64,000 nt of DNA from Cannabis sativa (GCF_029168945.1 NC_083604.1:14516812-14580811); one strand, 5' to 3'. Shown: positions 1 through 12,818, counted from the first letter of the stretch. The notes: generated by a model not told the origin, from the sequence alone. Numbers and translations: made by a program.

Positions 1-1163
1 AAAGAAGATTGTAAATATACCTGTTACAAATTATTAACTTGACCAAGGGAGCCATCAGATCATTAGATCTCGCAAAAAGTAACCATGGCTATTTGCAATC
101 AAGTAATAATACGTTTTGAAAACTTACAAACAAGCTTAAACACATACTCCTGCAACAAGGTTAGCTGGAGAGTTGGATGTAGGATTTATTTAATTTTAAA
201 TTAAATAATTAATTTCGGAATAATTAATTAATTAAAAAATAATTTTTCGAAAATTTTAAAAAAAAATTGAATCATTCAAAATTTAAAAAAAATTTAAATT
301 TAAAATTAAACCTACAATTTTAAAAAATTAGGTTTCAACCAACCTAAATATCATTTCAAAATTTGCTAACTACTTTTAAAATTTAAATGTTATTTTATAA
401 ATAAAAATTAGAAAAGATAAGTTAAATATCCTTTTCAGATTTTAAATTTAATTTAAATAAATAAAATAACAAAATTTAAAAGTTAGCAAAATATCTTACA
501 TCTATTTAAAATTACATGATTATAATTATCTTATTTTAAATTTAAATAAGGTCAAAATATCTAAAAAAGATTTAATTTAAAAAATATATATAAAATCTGA
601 CCTTAAATTTAAAATTAAGATAAGATATAATCAAATTTAAAAATAAGATAGATTTTTAAGCAAGAAGATAGATACTAATTCTATTCAAATTCAAATTACA
701 CTAATATCTTGAATTAAATTTAAAAAATATTAAATTAATTCAAAATGATAATTAGAATTGAATTAGGAATAGTAATAGTATAAATACAAAACTATACAAA
801 ACATCGGAAGTTAATTCCATGAAAAAGCATGAAAAATCGAAGAAAAACGAAAAAATTGTGAACTGTACGGACAGTTTTCGCGATCGCAAGAAAATTTCAG
901 CACAGCTACGATTTTTTTCGAATCTTCAAAAAATCCTAACTAATTCAAATAAAATCGAAATTGAGTTCTGTAAAAGGCTAACTTGCTTAATTTTTTCCAT
1001 ACTACCCATTAAAAATAATTCCAGAAACAGAATCGCAATTATTTTTCACGAAAATTTACAAACATCAATCAATCATCAAATAACACTCAATACAACATGA
1101 TACCATCCAAAAACATACAAACAATCGTTTTAAAGTCCAAATTTCTTGCAAGTAAATCAATTA

Positions 1164-1180
1164 CCATGGCTCTGAGGCCA
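1164..1180 (-). other. Primer-binding site (tRNA-Met type)
   Basis: The minus strand reads TGGCCTCAGAGCCATGG one base inside the LTR end. It resembles the initiator tRNA-Met complement used by copia elements to prime reverse transcription. The same site follows the 5' LTRs at 17793 and 48911. Confidence 0.8.
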
Positions 1181-1181
1181 T

Positions 1182-3064
1182 TGTTGGAAATTTATTTTAC
1201 CAGGATCTTAGATCTACTCACAAGTATGTTTATTAACATCCTAAATATGAACTTTCTAAAACGATAAATTAAACACATATAAAGTTTAAGAAATCTTACA
1301 TTGGGTGCAGCGGAATATAATGACTCCTTCCGTTCAGATCTCTAACCCTTGATTCCTTTCTGTAGCAGAGTATTATCAAGATCTGAACCTGGATCTTCTT
1401 CTCTGAATCCTTGATGCTGAATCTCCTTTGCTGATGATCTTTCTTCACAATCTTCCTCACTATGATTGAGGTATTGCTTGATGTGTGTGGGCACTACTCT
1501 AATCACTAAGAGAGGTTCGAAATATAGATGAAGAATAGAGAGAGAGAGTGGCGGCTAGAGAAGAGAGTGGAGGCTCAGGTTTTTCTGATTCAGAAAGTGT
1601 AATTTTCCTGAAGCCTTCACTATCTATTTATAGCATTCCACTAGGGTTAGATTTGAATTATATGGCATTAAAATAATGAAAAAAAATCATTTAAAAAAGA
1701 TAACATAGGTGGCCGACCCTGGCTAGGTGGACTGGGCCTTGATTTTTGCAATTTTGCAATTTTACCACCTTTTGTATCTGATTTTCTCAAAAATGCCAAT
1801 TTCCTAATTCAACCATTTAAATGCCAATTCCAACTATTTAATAACTATAAATAATTATTAAATAATACTGTCACTTATCATATTTATTAATTGAACCATA
1901 CAAAGTATCATAATTAACAAATATGCCCCTGTTAACTCTTTCTTTACAATTTCGCCCTTACTTAGTGAAAATTTCACAAATAGACATAGTCTAATTCGTG
2001 AATTATAATTGATTAATCAAAACCAATTACATGAGTCTTACAAGCAATATTATCTCAACTAGTGGGGGGACCATGGGTCTATATAACCGAGCTTCCAATA
2101 AGTAGATCAAGAATTTAGCACTAAAATTCACTAACTTATTAATTCTTCGTTGAATCCACGCATAGAACTTAGAATTGCACTCTCAGTATATAGAATGCTC
2201 TATATGTTCCACCATATAGACACATCATTAGTTATCCATTGTTATAATCCTAATGTGATCAATGATCCTCTATATGAATGATCTACACTGTAAAGGGATT
2301 AGATTACCGTTACACCCTACAATGTATTTATTCCTTAAAACACTTGACCCCGTATAAATGATATTTCAGCTTATGTGAAATGAGTACTCCACCATTTATG
2401 TTCGTTTGGTCAAGCTCGAAGGAGATCATCCTTTGCTTACTATTTGCCAGATAGAAGCTATAAATTCCATGTTTATGATAGCGCTCCCACTCAATTGCAC
2501 TACCGTGTTCCCAAAATGTACGTATCACCCTGACCTAAAAGTAGGCTTAACTAACAAATCAAAGAACACGAATAGCCTTTCAAGATTGAGCCTAATCATA
2601 ACAGGATTAAGAACATTTGATCTAGGATCAACTAGGCGATATTGACTTGAATAGATATTACGGTAAGTTTAATAAATCTAAGTCAAAGTTCAATATCGGT
2701 CCCTTCCGATGCATACTCCATGCATCCAACCTGGGCTTTACTTTAACCAATGCTCTGGAAAGAACATAGCATTTCTCCAAATGCAAGTAAACTCTGTTGT
2801 AGATTATCATATCAGTAAAACCCTATGTCTGATAAATCTAGGAAACTTTATTCACATAGTCATGTTTACTTTCCAATGTGTTGACGGCACAATAAACAGG
2901 ATCAAGTATGTGAAAAGGGTTTCAGATGAATTCATACATTATGTACATATAATCATGAAATAAATCATGTGAACCATGCAACATTAAATGTTATTTCTGA
3001 TCTATATTAATAAGTAAATCTGATTATATAAAAATGAGTTTTATTTAGGGCATAAAACCCAACA
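1182..3064 (-). repeat. LTR 1 of tandem array (complete, 1883 bp)
   Basis: This is a complete Cop-L LTR read on the minus strand: it starts TGTTGGGTTTTATGCCC at 3064 and ends CCAACA at 1182. A TATA box (ctataaatag on the minus strand) lies at 1624-1633, which predicts minus-strand transcription toward the leader. It is followed directly by the primer-binding site, so it is a genuine 5' LTR. It is the only one of the three tandem copies that keeps the terminal segment of about 130 bp (1182-1315). Confidence 0.9.
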
Positions 3065-4812
3065 ATAATATGACTCCTTCCGTTCAGATCTCTAACCCTT
3101 GTATCCTTTCTGTCGTAGAGTATTATCAAGATCTGAACCTGGATCTCTTTCTCTGATTCTTTAGTGCTGAAACTCCTCTTGCTGAAAGTCTTTCTTCACG
3201 ATCTTCCTCACTATGATTGAGGTATCACTTGCTGTGTGTGGGCACTACTCTAATCACTAAGTGTTTCGAAATCTTAAGGAAGAAGAGAGAGAGGGAGTGG
3301 TCGGCCAAGGTAGAGAGAGAGGCTCAGGTTTTTTCTTAATGAAAAGTGTGTTATTTTCCTGAAGCCTTCACTATCTATTTATAGCATTCCACTAGGGTTA
3401 GGTTTGAATAATTTGGCATTAAAATAATGAAAATATCAGAGGATAATTCCTATAAAAGTGGTCGTCCATGGCAGTGTGGATTTGGGCCTCACTTTTTGCA
3501 ATTTTGCAGTTTTATCACTTTTGCATCTGATTTTCTCAAAAACCCCAATTTTCTAATTCAACCATTTAAATGCCAATTGTAACTATTTAATAACTATAAA
3601 TAATTATTAAATAATATTGTCATTTATCATATTTATTAATTGAACCATACAAAGTATCATAATTAACAAATATGCCCCTAAAACTCTTTCTTTACAATTT
3701 CGCCCTTACTTAGTGAAAAATTCACAAATAGACATAGTCTAATTTGAGAATTATAATTGATTAATCAAAACCAATTACATGAGTCTTACAAGCAATATTA
3801 TCTCAACTAGTGGGGGGACCATGGGTCTATATAACCGAGCTTCCAATAAGTAGATCAAGAATTTAGCACTAAAATTCACTAACTTATTAATTCTTCGTTG
3901 AATCCACGCATAGAACTTAGAATTGCACTCTCAGTATATAGAATGCTCTATATGTTCCACCATATAGACACATCATTAGTTATCCATTGTTATAATCCTA
4001 ATGTGATCAATGATCCTCTATATGAATGATCTACACTGTAAAGGGATTAGATTACCGTTACACCCTACAATGTATTTATTCCTTAAAACACTTGACCCCG
4101 TATAAATGATATTTCAGCTTATGTGAAATGAGTACTCCACCATTTATGTTCGTTTGGTCAAGCTCGAAGGAGATCATCCTTTGCTTACTATTTGCCAGAT
4201 AGAAGCTATAAATTCCATGTTTATGATAGCGCTCCCACTCAATTGCACTACCGTGTTCCCAAAATGTACGTATCACCCTGACCTAAAAGTAGGCTTAACT
4301 AACAAATCAAAGAACACGAATAGCCTTTCAAGATTGAGCCTAATCATAACAGGATTAAGAACATTTGATCTAGGATCAACTAGGCGATATTGACTTGAAT
4401 AGATATTACGGTAAGTTTAATAAATCTAAGTCAAAGTTCAATATCGGTCCCTTCCGATGCATAATCCATGCATCCAACCTGAGCTTTACTTTAACCAATG
4501 CTCTGGAAAGAACATAGCATTTCTCCAAATGCAAGTACACTCTGTTGTAGATTATCATATCAGTAAAACCCTATGTCTGATAAATCTAGGAAACTTTATT
4601 CACATAGTCATGTTTACTTTCCAATGTGTTGACGGCACAATAAACAGGATCAAGTATTTGAAAAGGGTTTCAGATGAATTCATACATTATGTACATATAA
4701 TCATGAAATAAATCATGTGAACCATGCAACATTAAATGTTATTTCTGATCTATATTACTAAGTAAATCTGATTATATTGAAATGAGTTTTATTTAGGGCA
4801 TAAAACCCAACA
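3065..4812 (-). repeat. LTR 2 of tandem array (recombinant copy, 1748 bp)
   Basis: This Cop-L LTR on the minus strand starts at 4812 and lacks the terminal segment of about 130 bp. Its left part (3065 to about 3746) follows LTR 3, for example in sharing taatttgagaa. Its right part (from about 3780) follows LTR 1, for example attacatgag where LTR 3 has attacacgag. It abuts LTR 1 through the junction cccaaca|ataatatgactcc, which recurs exactly at 4812/4813. There is no internal region on either side, so it is not a normal element end. Confidence 0.85.
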
Positions 4813-6569
4813 ATAATATGACTCCTTCCGTTCAGATCTCTAACCCTTGTATCCTTTCTGTCGTAGAGTATTATCAAGATCTGAACCTGGATCTCTTTCT
4901 CTGATTCTTTAGTGCTGAAACTCCTCTTGCTGAAAGTCTTTCTTCACGATCTTCCTCACTATGATTGAGGTATCACTTGCTGTGTGTGGGCACTACTCTA
5001 ATCTCTAAGTGTTTCGAAATCTTAAGGAAGAAGAGAGAGAGGGAGTGGTCGGCCAAGGTAGAGAGAGAGGCTCAGGTTTTTTCTTAATGAAAAGTGTGTT
5101 ATTTTCCTGAAGCCTTCACTATCTATTTATAGCATTCCACTAGGGTTAGGTTTGAATAATTTGGCATTAAAATAATGAAAATATCAGAGGATAATTCCTA
5201 TAAAAGTGGCCGGCCATGGCAGTGTGGATTTGGGCCTCACTTTTTGCAATTTTGCAGTTTTATCACTTTTGCATCTGATTTTCTCAAAAACGCCAATTTT
5301 CTAATTCAACCATTTAAATGCCAATTCTAACTATTTAATAACTATAAATAATTATTAAATAATATTGTCATTTATCATATTTATTAATTGAACCATACAA
5401 AGTATCATAATTAACAAATATGCCTCTAAAACTCTTTTTTTACAATTTCGCCCTTACTTAGTAAAAAATTCACAAATAGACATAGTCTAATTTGAGAATT
5501 ATAATTGATTAATCAAAACCAATTACACGAGTCTTACAAGCAATATTATCTCAACTAGTGGGGGGACCATGGGTCTATATAACCGAGCTTCCAATAAGCA
5601 GATCAAGAATTTATTACCTAAATTCACTGACTTATTAATTCGTTGTTGAATCCACGCATAGAACTTAGAATTGCACTCTCAGTATATATAATGCACTATA
5701 TGTTCCACCATATCGACACACCATTAGTTATCCATTGTTATAATCCTAATTGGAGCAATGATCCTCTATATGAATGATCTATACTGTAAAGGGATTAGAT
5801 TACCGTTACACCCTACTATGTATTTTATCCTTAAAACACTTGACCCCGTATAAATGATATTTCAGCTTATGTGAAATGAGTACTCCACAATTTATTTTCG
5901 TTTGGTCAAGCTCGAAGGAGATCATCCTTTGCTTACTATTCGCCAGATAGAAGCTATAGATTCCATGTTTATGTTAGCGCTCCCACTCAATTGCACTACC
6001 GTGTTCCCAAAATGTACGTATCACCCTGACCTAAAAGTAGGCTTAACTAACAAATCAAAGAACACGAATGGCCTCCTGAAATTGAGCCTAATCATAACAG
6101 GATTAAGAACATTTGATCTAGGATCAACTAGGCGATATTGACTTGAATAGATTTTACGGTAAGTTTAATAAATCTAAGTCAAAGTTCAATGTCGGTCCCT
6201 TCCGATGCATACTCCATGCTTCCAACCTGAGCTTTACTTTAACCAATGTTATGGAAAGAACATAACATTTCTTCAAATGCAAGTAAACTCTTGTTGTAGA
6301 TTATCATATGAGTAAAACCCTGTGTCTGATAAATCTAGGAAACTTTATTCACATAGTCATGTTTACTTTCCAAAGTGTTGACAACACAATAAACAGGATC
6401 AAGGATGTGAAAAGGGTTTCAGATGAATTTATAAATCAAATAGACAAGCAATTGATAAAGTGAACCAAAACATACACAAATGAATGAAAAATACTTCTGT
6501 TTTTTTATTGATGTTGAATAAAATAGATTACATTGAAATGGAGTTTTATTTAGGTCATAAAACCCAACA
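4813..6569 (-). repeat. LTR 3 of tandem array (truncated, 1757 bp)
   Basis: This is a third head-to-tail Cop-L LTR on the minus strand, starting at 6569 and missing the same terminal segment as LTR 2. It is more diverged from LTR 1 than LTR 2 is, for example in the 5590-5700 and 6280-6480 blocks. Its outer end joins the plus-strand internal sequence at 6570 with no recognisable target duplication. Confidence 0.85.
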
Positions 6570-8313
6570 CCCACTGCCTCTGTTGTCTTAACACAGCCAA
6601 AGAGGTCAATACCATTTAGTTTTCTTAGACATAATTCACGGTACCTTGTCGTTGTGGGAGGGTTTCTAGGAACTCACCCTTTTATGACTTGGAAGACACT
6701 AGTGATTAAAAATCCATTGTGAGTTTAAACAAGTAATGGATTGTCAAAATAAGAAACTAAGCCAAGAGAACTATGGTTTAATCCATTCACATGGAGTAAC
6801 ATAAAAGTTTTCTATTACAAGGACATGAAAGGAAATTTTCGTTAATAATTCTATTCAATGGACTTAACAAAACTTCCTGTTCCTAGTATTATAGGTTTGA
6901 GTTTATGTAAACCTATGGCTTATGGTATATCTGGTTAATTACTTACTCTAGTGCAAGCAACTTACTTTAGTAAGATGCTGAAGCATTCTCTTTTCTAATG
7001 GCAATCTATAGAAGCTTCTCGACTTCTAGACATAGATTTTATTTATCTAAGGAAAAATCTCAACAGTGAGAGGTCTCAGATATGCTTTAGTATGCCTTAG
7101 ACCAAACACCTGCTGTTGAGTGGGAGTAATGAGTAGGTACCAGATTAATCCAGAAAATGAACATTGGATGACAATCAAGTAAATCTTAAGATTAAGAAGA
7201 GAAACTATATGTTAGTCGATAAGGGTGTATTTAATACTCTTAGACTACACCAAATCAGATTTCTTGACTTGCCTTTGTGCTAGAAAGTCTGCTGATAAGA
7301 TGGTGATTACTCTGGGGTTGAGTAGTGATTTTGGAGAAGTGTAAAAACCTATCTGAAGTCTTTAAGTGTACCAGAGAGAGACTGAATGTTAAAGTTCCAG
7401 GAAAGATACTTATTCAGTCTAAGGAAAGTTCTATACATTTTTGGAGCTATTCCAACATTTCTTAACTACTAGTGTTACTTCCTGATTAACGAAAAAGTAG
7501 TTGCCAAAAGTATAGAATCCAGTATCCCAAGAGAGTAGACATATAGAGAGGAATTTCACATTATCAAAGTTTTTGTGATTAAGGAAATGTAATGGTAGAG
7601 AAAAGGTTGTGTTTAATTCAACCTGTCACATCCTATTACGAGGAGTATACTACTACTACTACTACAATTGATTTGTATATAAAGGTGTTGGATTTTGTGA
7701 CCTAAATGAAACCCATTTGAAAATTGGCGTTTTTGAGAAAATGAGATGCAGAAATGATAAAACAGCAAAATTGCCAAACCCCAGGCCGGCCACTAGTGTA
7801 GGCTTTTATCATTTATTTTTTCTATTATTTTAATGCCAAATAAATCTAACCTAAACCTAGGTGGTTACCTGTAAATAGATAGTGATGGCTCACATTCACA
7901 CTTAACTCTGTCAGATGAAAGTTGAGCCTCCTATTCTATACCATAGCCGCCGCCCCCCTCTTCTTCTCTTTTCTTCTCTAAATTTTTGAACCTTGAGTGA
8001 ATGAGTGAATGCCCACACAAAAATCAAGTGGTATCTCAATCATAGTGTGGAAGATTGTGAAGAATCCAATCAACAAGAAGGAGAATCAGCATCAAAGGAA
8101 AGAGAGAAAGAGATCCAGGTTCAGATCTTGGTGATGCTCTGCTACAGAAAGGAATCAAGGGCTAAAGATCTGAACGGAAGGAGTCATTATTTTTCCCTGC
8201 ACCCAATTTAAGGTTTCCTAAACTTTATATGTGTTTATTTCATTGTTTTAGAATTCATATTAGGATGTTGATGAAACATACATTGTAGTAAATCTAGATC
8301 CTGGTAAAATATT
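6570..8313 (+). mobile_element. Cop-L1 relic: 3' internal region plus deleted 3' LTR
   Basis: Bases 6570-7685 match the non-coding 3' internal region at about 54101-55260 of the element at 47076-57199, starting with cccactgcctctgttgtctt. They contain no usable reading frame. At 7686 a plus-strand LTR start (tgttgg) appears, but only about the first 33 bp and the last roughly 590 bp of the LTR remain. The polypurine tract and about 1.2 kb of U3 are missing. The LTR ends ttccaaca at 8313, with the R/U5-like part at 8160-8313 intact. This is the end of a non-autonomous copy whose 5' half is gone. Confidence 0.75.
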
Positions 8314-8775
8314 TCCAACACTAATATCAACTAGGTAATATTGAATTAAATGGATATTACAGGAAATTTATCATATCTATACAAAGTTCAATATCGGTCC
8401 CTTTTGATGCATACTCCATGCATCCAACCCAAGCTTTACTTTAACCAATGCCCTGGAAAGGACATAGCACTTATCCAATGTGCAAGTAAACTATGTTGTA
8501 GATTATCATATCAGTTAAACCCTGTGTACTGATAAATCTAGGAATATATATTTAATCACATAATCTTAATTACGTTCCACTGTGCTGACGACACAATAAA
8601 CAAGAACATAAATGTGATAAGGGTTTGGATGAATTTATAAATCAAATAAACAAATAAATGATAACATGAACTTAGTGACACAATAAATAATGAAAATACT
8701 TTTGTCTCTTTATTGATAATTGAATAATAACGATTACATTGAAATGGAGTTTTATTTAGGGAATAAAACCCAACA
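8314..8775 (-). repeat. Partial 3' LTR of Cop-L2
   Basis: The minus strand starts TGTTGGGTTTTATTCCC at 8775, directly after a purine-rich stretch (agtgggagtt on the minus strand, 8776-8785), and keeps 462 bp. It aligns with the outer part of the 5' LTR at 19125-19592. The remaining roughly 1.3 kb is replaced by the plus-strand LTR ending at 8313. Confidence 0.85.
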
Positions 8776-8803
8776 AACTCCCACTTGCACTAATATAAAA
8801 TAA

Positions 8804-10686
8804 TCAGTACATATCAATTAATCCTAAACTCTGACGGTGCTTTTTAAATGCAGTTCCTGCCAAAACTTTGGTGAATGGATCAGCTAGGTTATCCTCTGTG
8901 TCTACTTTCTCCACCAGTACATCCCCTCTTGCCAGATATTCTTTGATGATGTGGTATTTCCTTTCTATGTGTTTGCTTCTCTTGTGGCTTCGAGGCTCTT
9001 TACTGTTGGCTATGGCTCCAGTGTTATCACAAAGCAAAACTAGTGGTTTTTCCTTTCCAAGAACAACACCGAGTCCTGTGAAGAATTTTCTAAGCCAGAC
9101 AAGTTCTTTAGCAGCCTCTGCCGCAGCTATGTATTCTGCCTCCATGGTAGAGTCTTAAATTTCCGTTTGTTTAGCACTTTTCCAAACCATTGCTCCACCC
9201 ACAGAGTAAACACCATCCTAGATGTAGATTTCTTGTCATCAAGACATGGCTGGAAATCTGAATCGGTATAGCCTACGGGATTTAAAGCACCACCCTTGTA
9301 GACTAACACGAATCGCCTTGTACTTTTCAAGTACTTCAAGATATGGTTAACAACATTCCAATGTTCCTGTCCTGGATTTGTCTAATACCTGCTCACGATT
9401 CCTACTACATAACAGATGTGAGTCTAGTGCATAACATAGCATACATTAGACTCCCAACTACTGAAGCATAAGGAACCCTTCTCATGTCCTCTACCTCTTG
9501 AGGATTAGTGGGACACTATTCCTTAGATAGACAGATACCAAATCTAGAAGGCATGGTTGCCCCTTTTGGTGTTGGTCATTGAGAATCTCTCAAAAACTTT
9601 GTCTATGTAAGTTGTTTGAGCGAAAGCAAGGGAAGTGTTCTTCTGGTTTCTAATAATCTGAATATCGAGAACATAGGCAGCTTCACCCAAATATTTCATT
9701 TCGAATTGAGTGTCTAGCCATTCCTTGATGTCAGTCATTTTCTTGATATTGTTGCCAATAATCAAAATGTCGTCAACATAAAGGACCAGGAAGACTACCA
9801 CTTGGTTTTCCTTGAGTTGGTAAACACAAGGTTCATCTTCATTTTGAAGAAAGCCGTAGGTCTTGATGATTTCATCAAACCTTTTGTTCCAGGAGCGAGA
9901 AGCTTTCTTAAGTCCATAAGTGGACCCATTGAGTTTGCAAACTTTCTTTTCCTGCACTGGAAGAACATAGCCTTCTGGTTGCTCCATGTAGATAATTTCT
10001 TCAAGAATTCTGTTAAGGAAAGCTGTCTTGACATCCATTTGCCAGATTTCATAATCGAAAGCGGCTGCTATGGAGAGAAGAATTCGGATGGATTTGAGCA
10101 TGGCAACTGGACTAAAAGTTTCCTCATAGTCCACGCCGTCTCTTTGGGTGTAACCCTTGGCGACCAGTCTAGCTTTAAAAGTTTCGACTTCGCCTCCAAC
10201 GCCTCTTTTCTTCTTGTAGACCCATTTACATCCGATTGGACGATAGTCATCGGGTGCATCTACATATTCCTAGACTTTGTTCTTTTTCATGGAATTCATT
10301 TCTGAATCTATGTCGGCTGACCATTGTTTTAGTTCGGGACTTGCCAGTACCTGTTTGTAGGTTAATGGGTCGTCATCAATACCGTCACAAACGATCATAT
10401 TGATTTCATCATCCAAGCCATAACGAGATGGTTTAGTAGAAACCCTCCCACTACGATGAGGAGCGGTGACCTTCTGAACAGGAACTTTAGTGGTAGTTTT
10501 CTCGGCTGTATCAACTTGTAAAGGTTCAACTGAGGAAGTGGGATTATCCTCTACTTGAGTAGAAGCGGATGGAACATTAGAAGGAGTTATATCTGAAAGC
10601 ATTTCCTCTAACACAACTTTACTTTTCGGTTTGAAGTCATTAATATAGTCATCTTCAAGGAAAGTAGCATTTGTAGAGACAAACAC
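8804..10686 (-). pseudogene. Cop-L2 pol: reverse transcriptase and RNase H (broken)
   Basis: The copia RT and RNase H region is read on the minus strand in several frames. From 10686 downward the segments are a linker, the RT start with a WVYKKK-type motif (10068-10259 region), the RT core with AFLN and the catalytic YVDD (9544-10134), and RNase H (8804-9339) with GYTDSDFQ, MEAEYIAAAEAA and LLCDNTGAIANSK. These are the usual catalytic signatures. Frame changes and stops separate the segments, for example near 10134, 9543 and 9127-9145, so no continuous polyprotein can be made. The order is normal for copia, with integrase upstream. Confidence 0.9.
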
Positions 10687-11599
10687 TTTGTTATCCTTGT
10701 GACTATAAAATAGTCCACCTCTAGTCTCTTTAGAATTTCCGACAAATATGTAAACTTCAGTTCGCGATTCCAGTTTGCCTTCTTTCTTTCTTAAGACATG
10801 GGCAGGGCACCCGAAATCCTATAATGGCGTAAACTAGGTGTACGACCATTCCATAGTTCGACGGGTGTCTTAGGAACTGCTTTAGATGGAACAACATTTA
10901 GAATGTCGTTTGCCATCTGTATATAGCATATTCTCAGCAGGACGTAGACAGAGTTGAATAACTCAGCATAGACCTAACCATTTATAAAAGATTGTGATTC
11001 CTTCTCTCTGCAACTCCATTTTGCTGTGGAGTGATAGGGGCAGTATATTGAGATTCAATTCCAAGTTCAATTAAATGATCTTTGAACTGCATATCCATAT
11101 ACTCTCCACCCCTATCAATTCGCAAGATCTTTAATGTTTTACCTAATTGGTTTTGAGCCAGAGCATGAAACTCCTGAAATTTTCAAACGTTTCAGATTTC
11201 TTTTGCATTAGGTAACTAAAAAAATATCTAAAGAAATCATCAATGAAAGTGACAAAATACTCATAACGGCCTCGGGCTTTGACATTCAGGGGTCCATATA
11301 GACATCTGAATGTACTAACCCAAGGGGCTGTTTGGCACGCTCTCCCTTTGCAGAGAAAGAAAGTTTGGTCATCTTTCCTTCTAGGAAAGATTCGCATACA
11401 GGTAATTCACCTAAGACGACATTTTTCAATGGTTCATCTTTGGTTAACCTATGGAGTCTATCATAGCCTATGTGACCTAAACGTAAATGACATAGATAAG
11501 TTTGATCATCATTATCAATCTCTTTTCTTTTAAGGTTTCTAGGTCTAGCAATATTGAAAAGTTCATTGTTTAGTGCGATTTGTATATCCGGTCGCAAAA
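10687..11599 (-). pseudogene. Cop-L2 pol: integrase part, broken and interrupted
   Basis: Minus-strand segments show the copia GAG-pre-integrase zinc-binding part (LCHLRLGHIGYDRL with two His, then a CES region near 11400) followed by a DD35E integrase core in shifted frames. Residues such as LGLVHSDV and the FIDDF run are visible around 11150-11340. The second Cys of the usual CxxC reads CESF, so the zinc site is damaged. Frameshifts near 11290-11390 and stops further down break the frame. The upstream end is cut at 11599 by the nested solo LTR; the N-terminal continuation lies at 13966-14520. Confidence 0.85.
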
Positions 11600-12717
11600 T
11601 GTAAAGACCGCTTACTTTAATTTGGAAATTAGCAGTTAATCATGTTTAATTATGAGAATTATTTATAGCTATTTAAATAATTATTTATACTGTTATTGTT
11701 GAATTCTGAAATGCATTTTATGTCATTTAGTGATTTTCATAAGTTTGCATTTTCGGTGCCCGGTAACATGGAACTCGGTGTTTGGCTCAGTAAAATCACA
11801 ACTTAGTATGTTAGTATTGTGGGACGGTTTATCAGACATTAGGAATTACGGATTGGCCGGGAATTTAGAATTTCCCAAAATACCCCCTTTAGTGTTATTT
11901 ATGTTGTGTTTGCATGGAGGGGCAAATTGGTCATTTTGCCCCATTGTTATTTTGTCCTTTAGTGGACTTAATAATTGAGAAATATGTGTTTATTAATGTT
12001 ATATGTTGGCTGAAATGAATAAGTGGAATTCTTTATTTTCATTTTTACAAAGTTTCAAAAATTAGAAAGTTAGAAAAAAAAAATTAAGGAAAAGCTCTCT
12101 CTTTTTCCTCTCTATTTTCGGCCCTTTGAGGCAGCAAGAAAAGTGGATTTTGCTCTTGTGATTCAAGTGATTTTCAGCAAGTTAGAGTGATTCTAGTTGA
12201 GGTAATTCTTGTTTAGCTTCTCTACTTTTATTTTCTTGATTTTTTTATGAAAAATGGTGTAATGCATGCTTAGTTTAGGTTGTTGTTGTTGCTGTGATTT
12301 TGTAGTTGATTTCAGAGGTTTAAGCATGATTATTTGAGTTGATTTGAGCTGCTAGTAATGCATGATTAGTGGTGTTGTTTAAAGTTATGGTTTTTCTATT
12401 CAAAAGCTTAAGTTTTCAATGTGAAAGTTGTGAAATTGGTGGTTGTAGTTATTGCATGAGTTAGGGTTTGGTTTCTACAGTTTTAATATGCTTGAATATG
12501 AGGTTTTAATCAGGGTTTGATGCATGATATGTTGCTTAGTCAAGTTTTGAGTTTTAGAACTCAATCTTGAACCTTTAATGGTGAATTGGGTTTCTATGGT
12601 TGAAGCTCGGTTTTGTTGCTTTAGAATTGTTCCTCAAGGTCTAAATAGCAGGTCTGGAAGTTTTGGTATTGTTTGGATTTGATTTGATGAAACTATGAAT
12701 TTTTGATTGTGGTCTGC

Positions 12718-12818
12718 GAGGAACCGGAGTTCCGGTTGTGCATCCGGAATTCTGGATGAGGGTTCAGGAATTCCCAGAATCGAAATTCCGGTTGCAGAAC
12801 CGGTCTACCGGTTGGGGA
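12718..12818. repeat. CCGG-rich variable module in Sol1
   Basis: A GC-rich island lies inside an AT-rich LTR, with repeated ttccgg, accgg and aattccgg motifs that form short inverted repeats. The second copy of this LTR has a different ccggtt-rich island at 24655-24725 in the equivalent place. Confidence 0.6.

Larger units (their letters stand above)
1..3064 (-). mobile_element. Ty1/copia element Cop-L0, 5' end only (cut by window edge)
   Basis: This is the 5' part of a minus-strand copia retrotransposon. Its 5' LTR is 1182-3064, the tRNA-Met primer-binding site follows at 1164-1180, and untranslated leader runs to base 1. The leader matches the leader of the element at 47076-57199, including the block around 30-110. 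No coding part lies inside the window, so whether the element is autonomous cannot be judged. The small plus-strand reading frame at 819-1100 lies antisense within this leader and is not considered a gene. Confidence 0.85.

Noticed and set aside
819..1100. 93-codon plus-strand frame
   Set aside because: It lies antisense in the Cop-L0 leader, is biased in composition (Lys/Asn/Ile), and other copies do not keep it.
9802..10305. 167-codon plus-strand frame
   Set aside because: It is the exact antisense of the RT region of Cop-L2; the RT motifs are on the minus strand.
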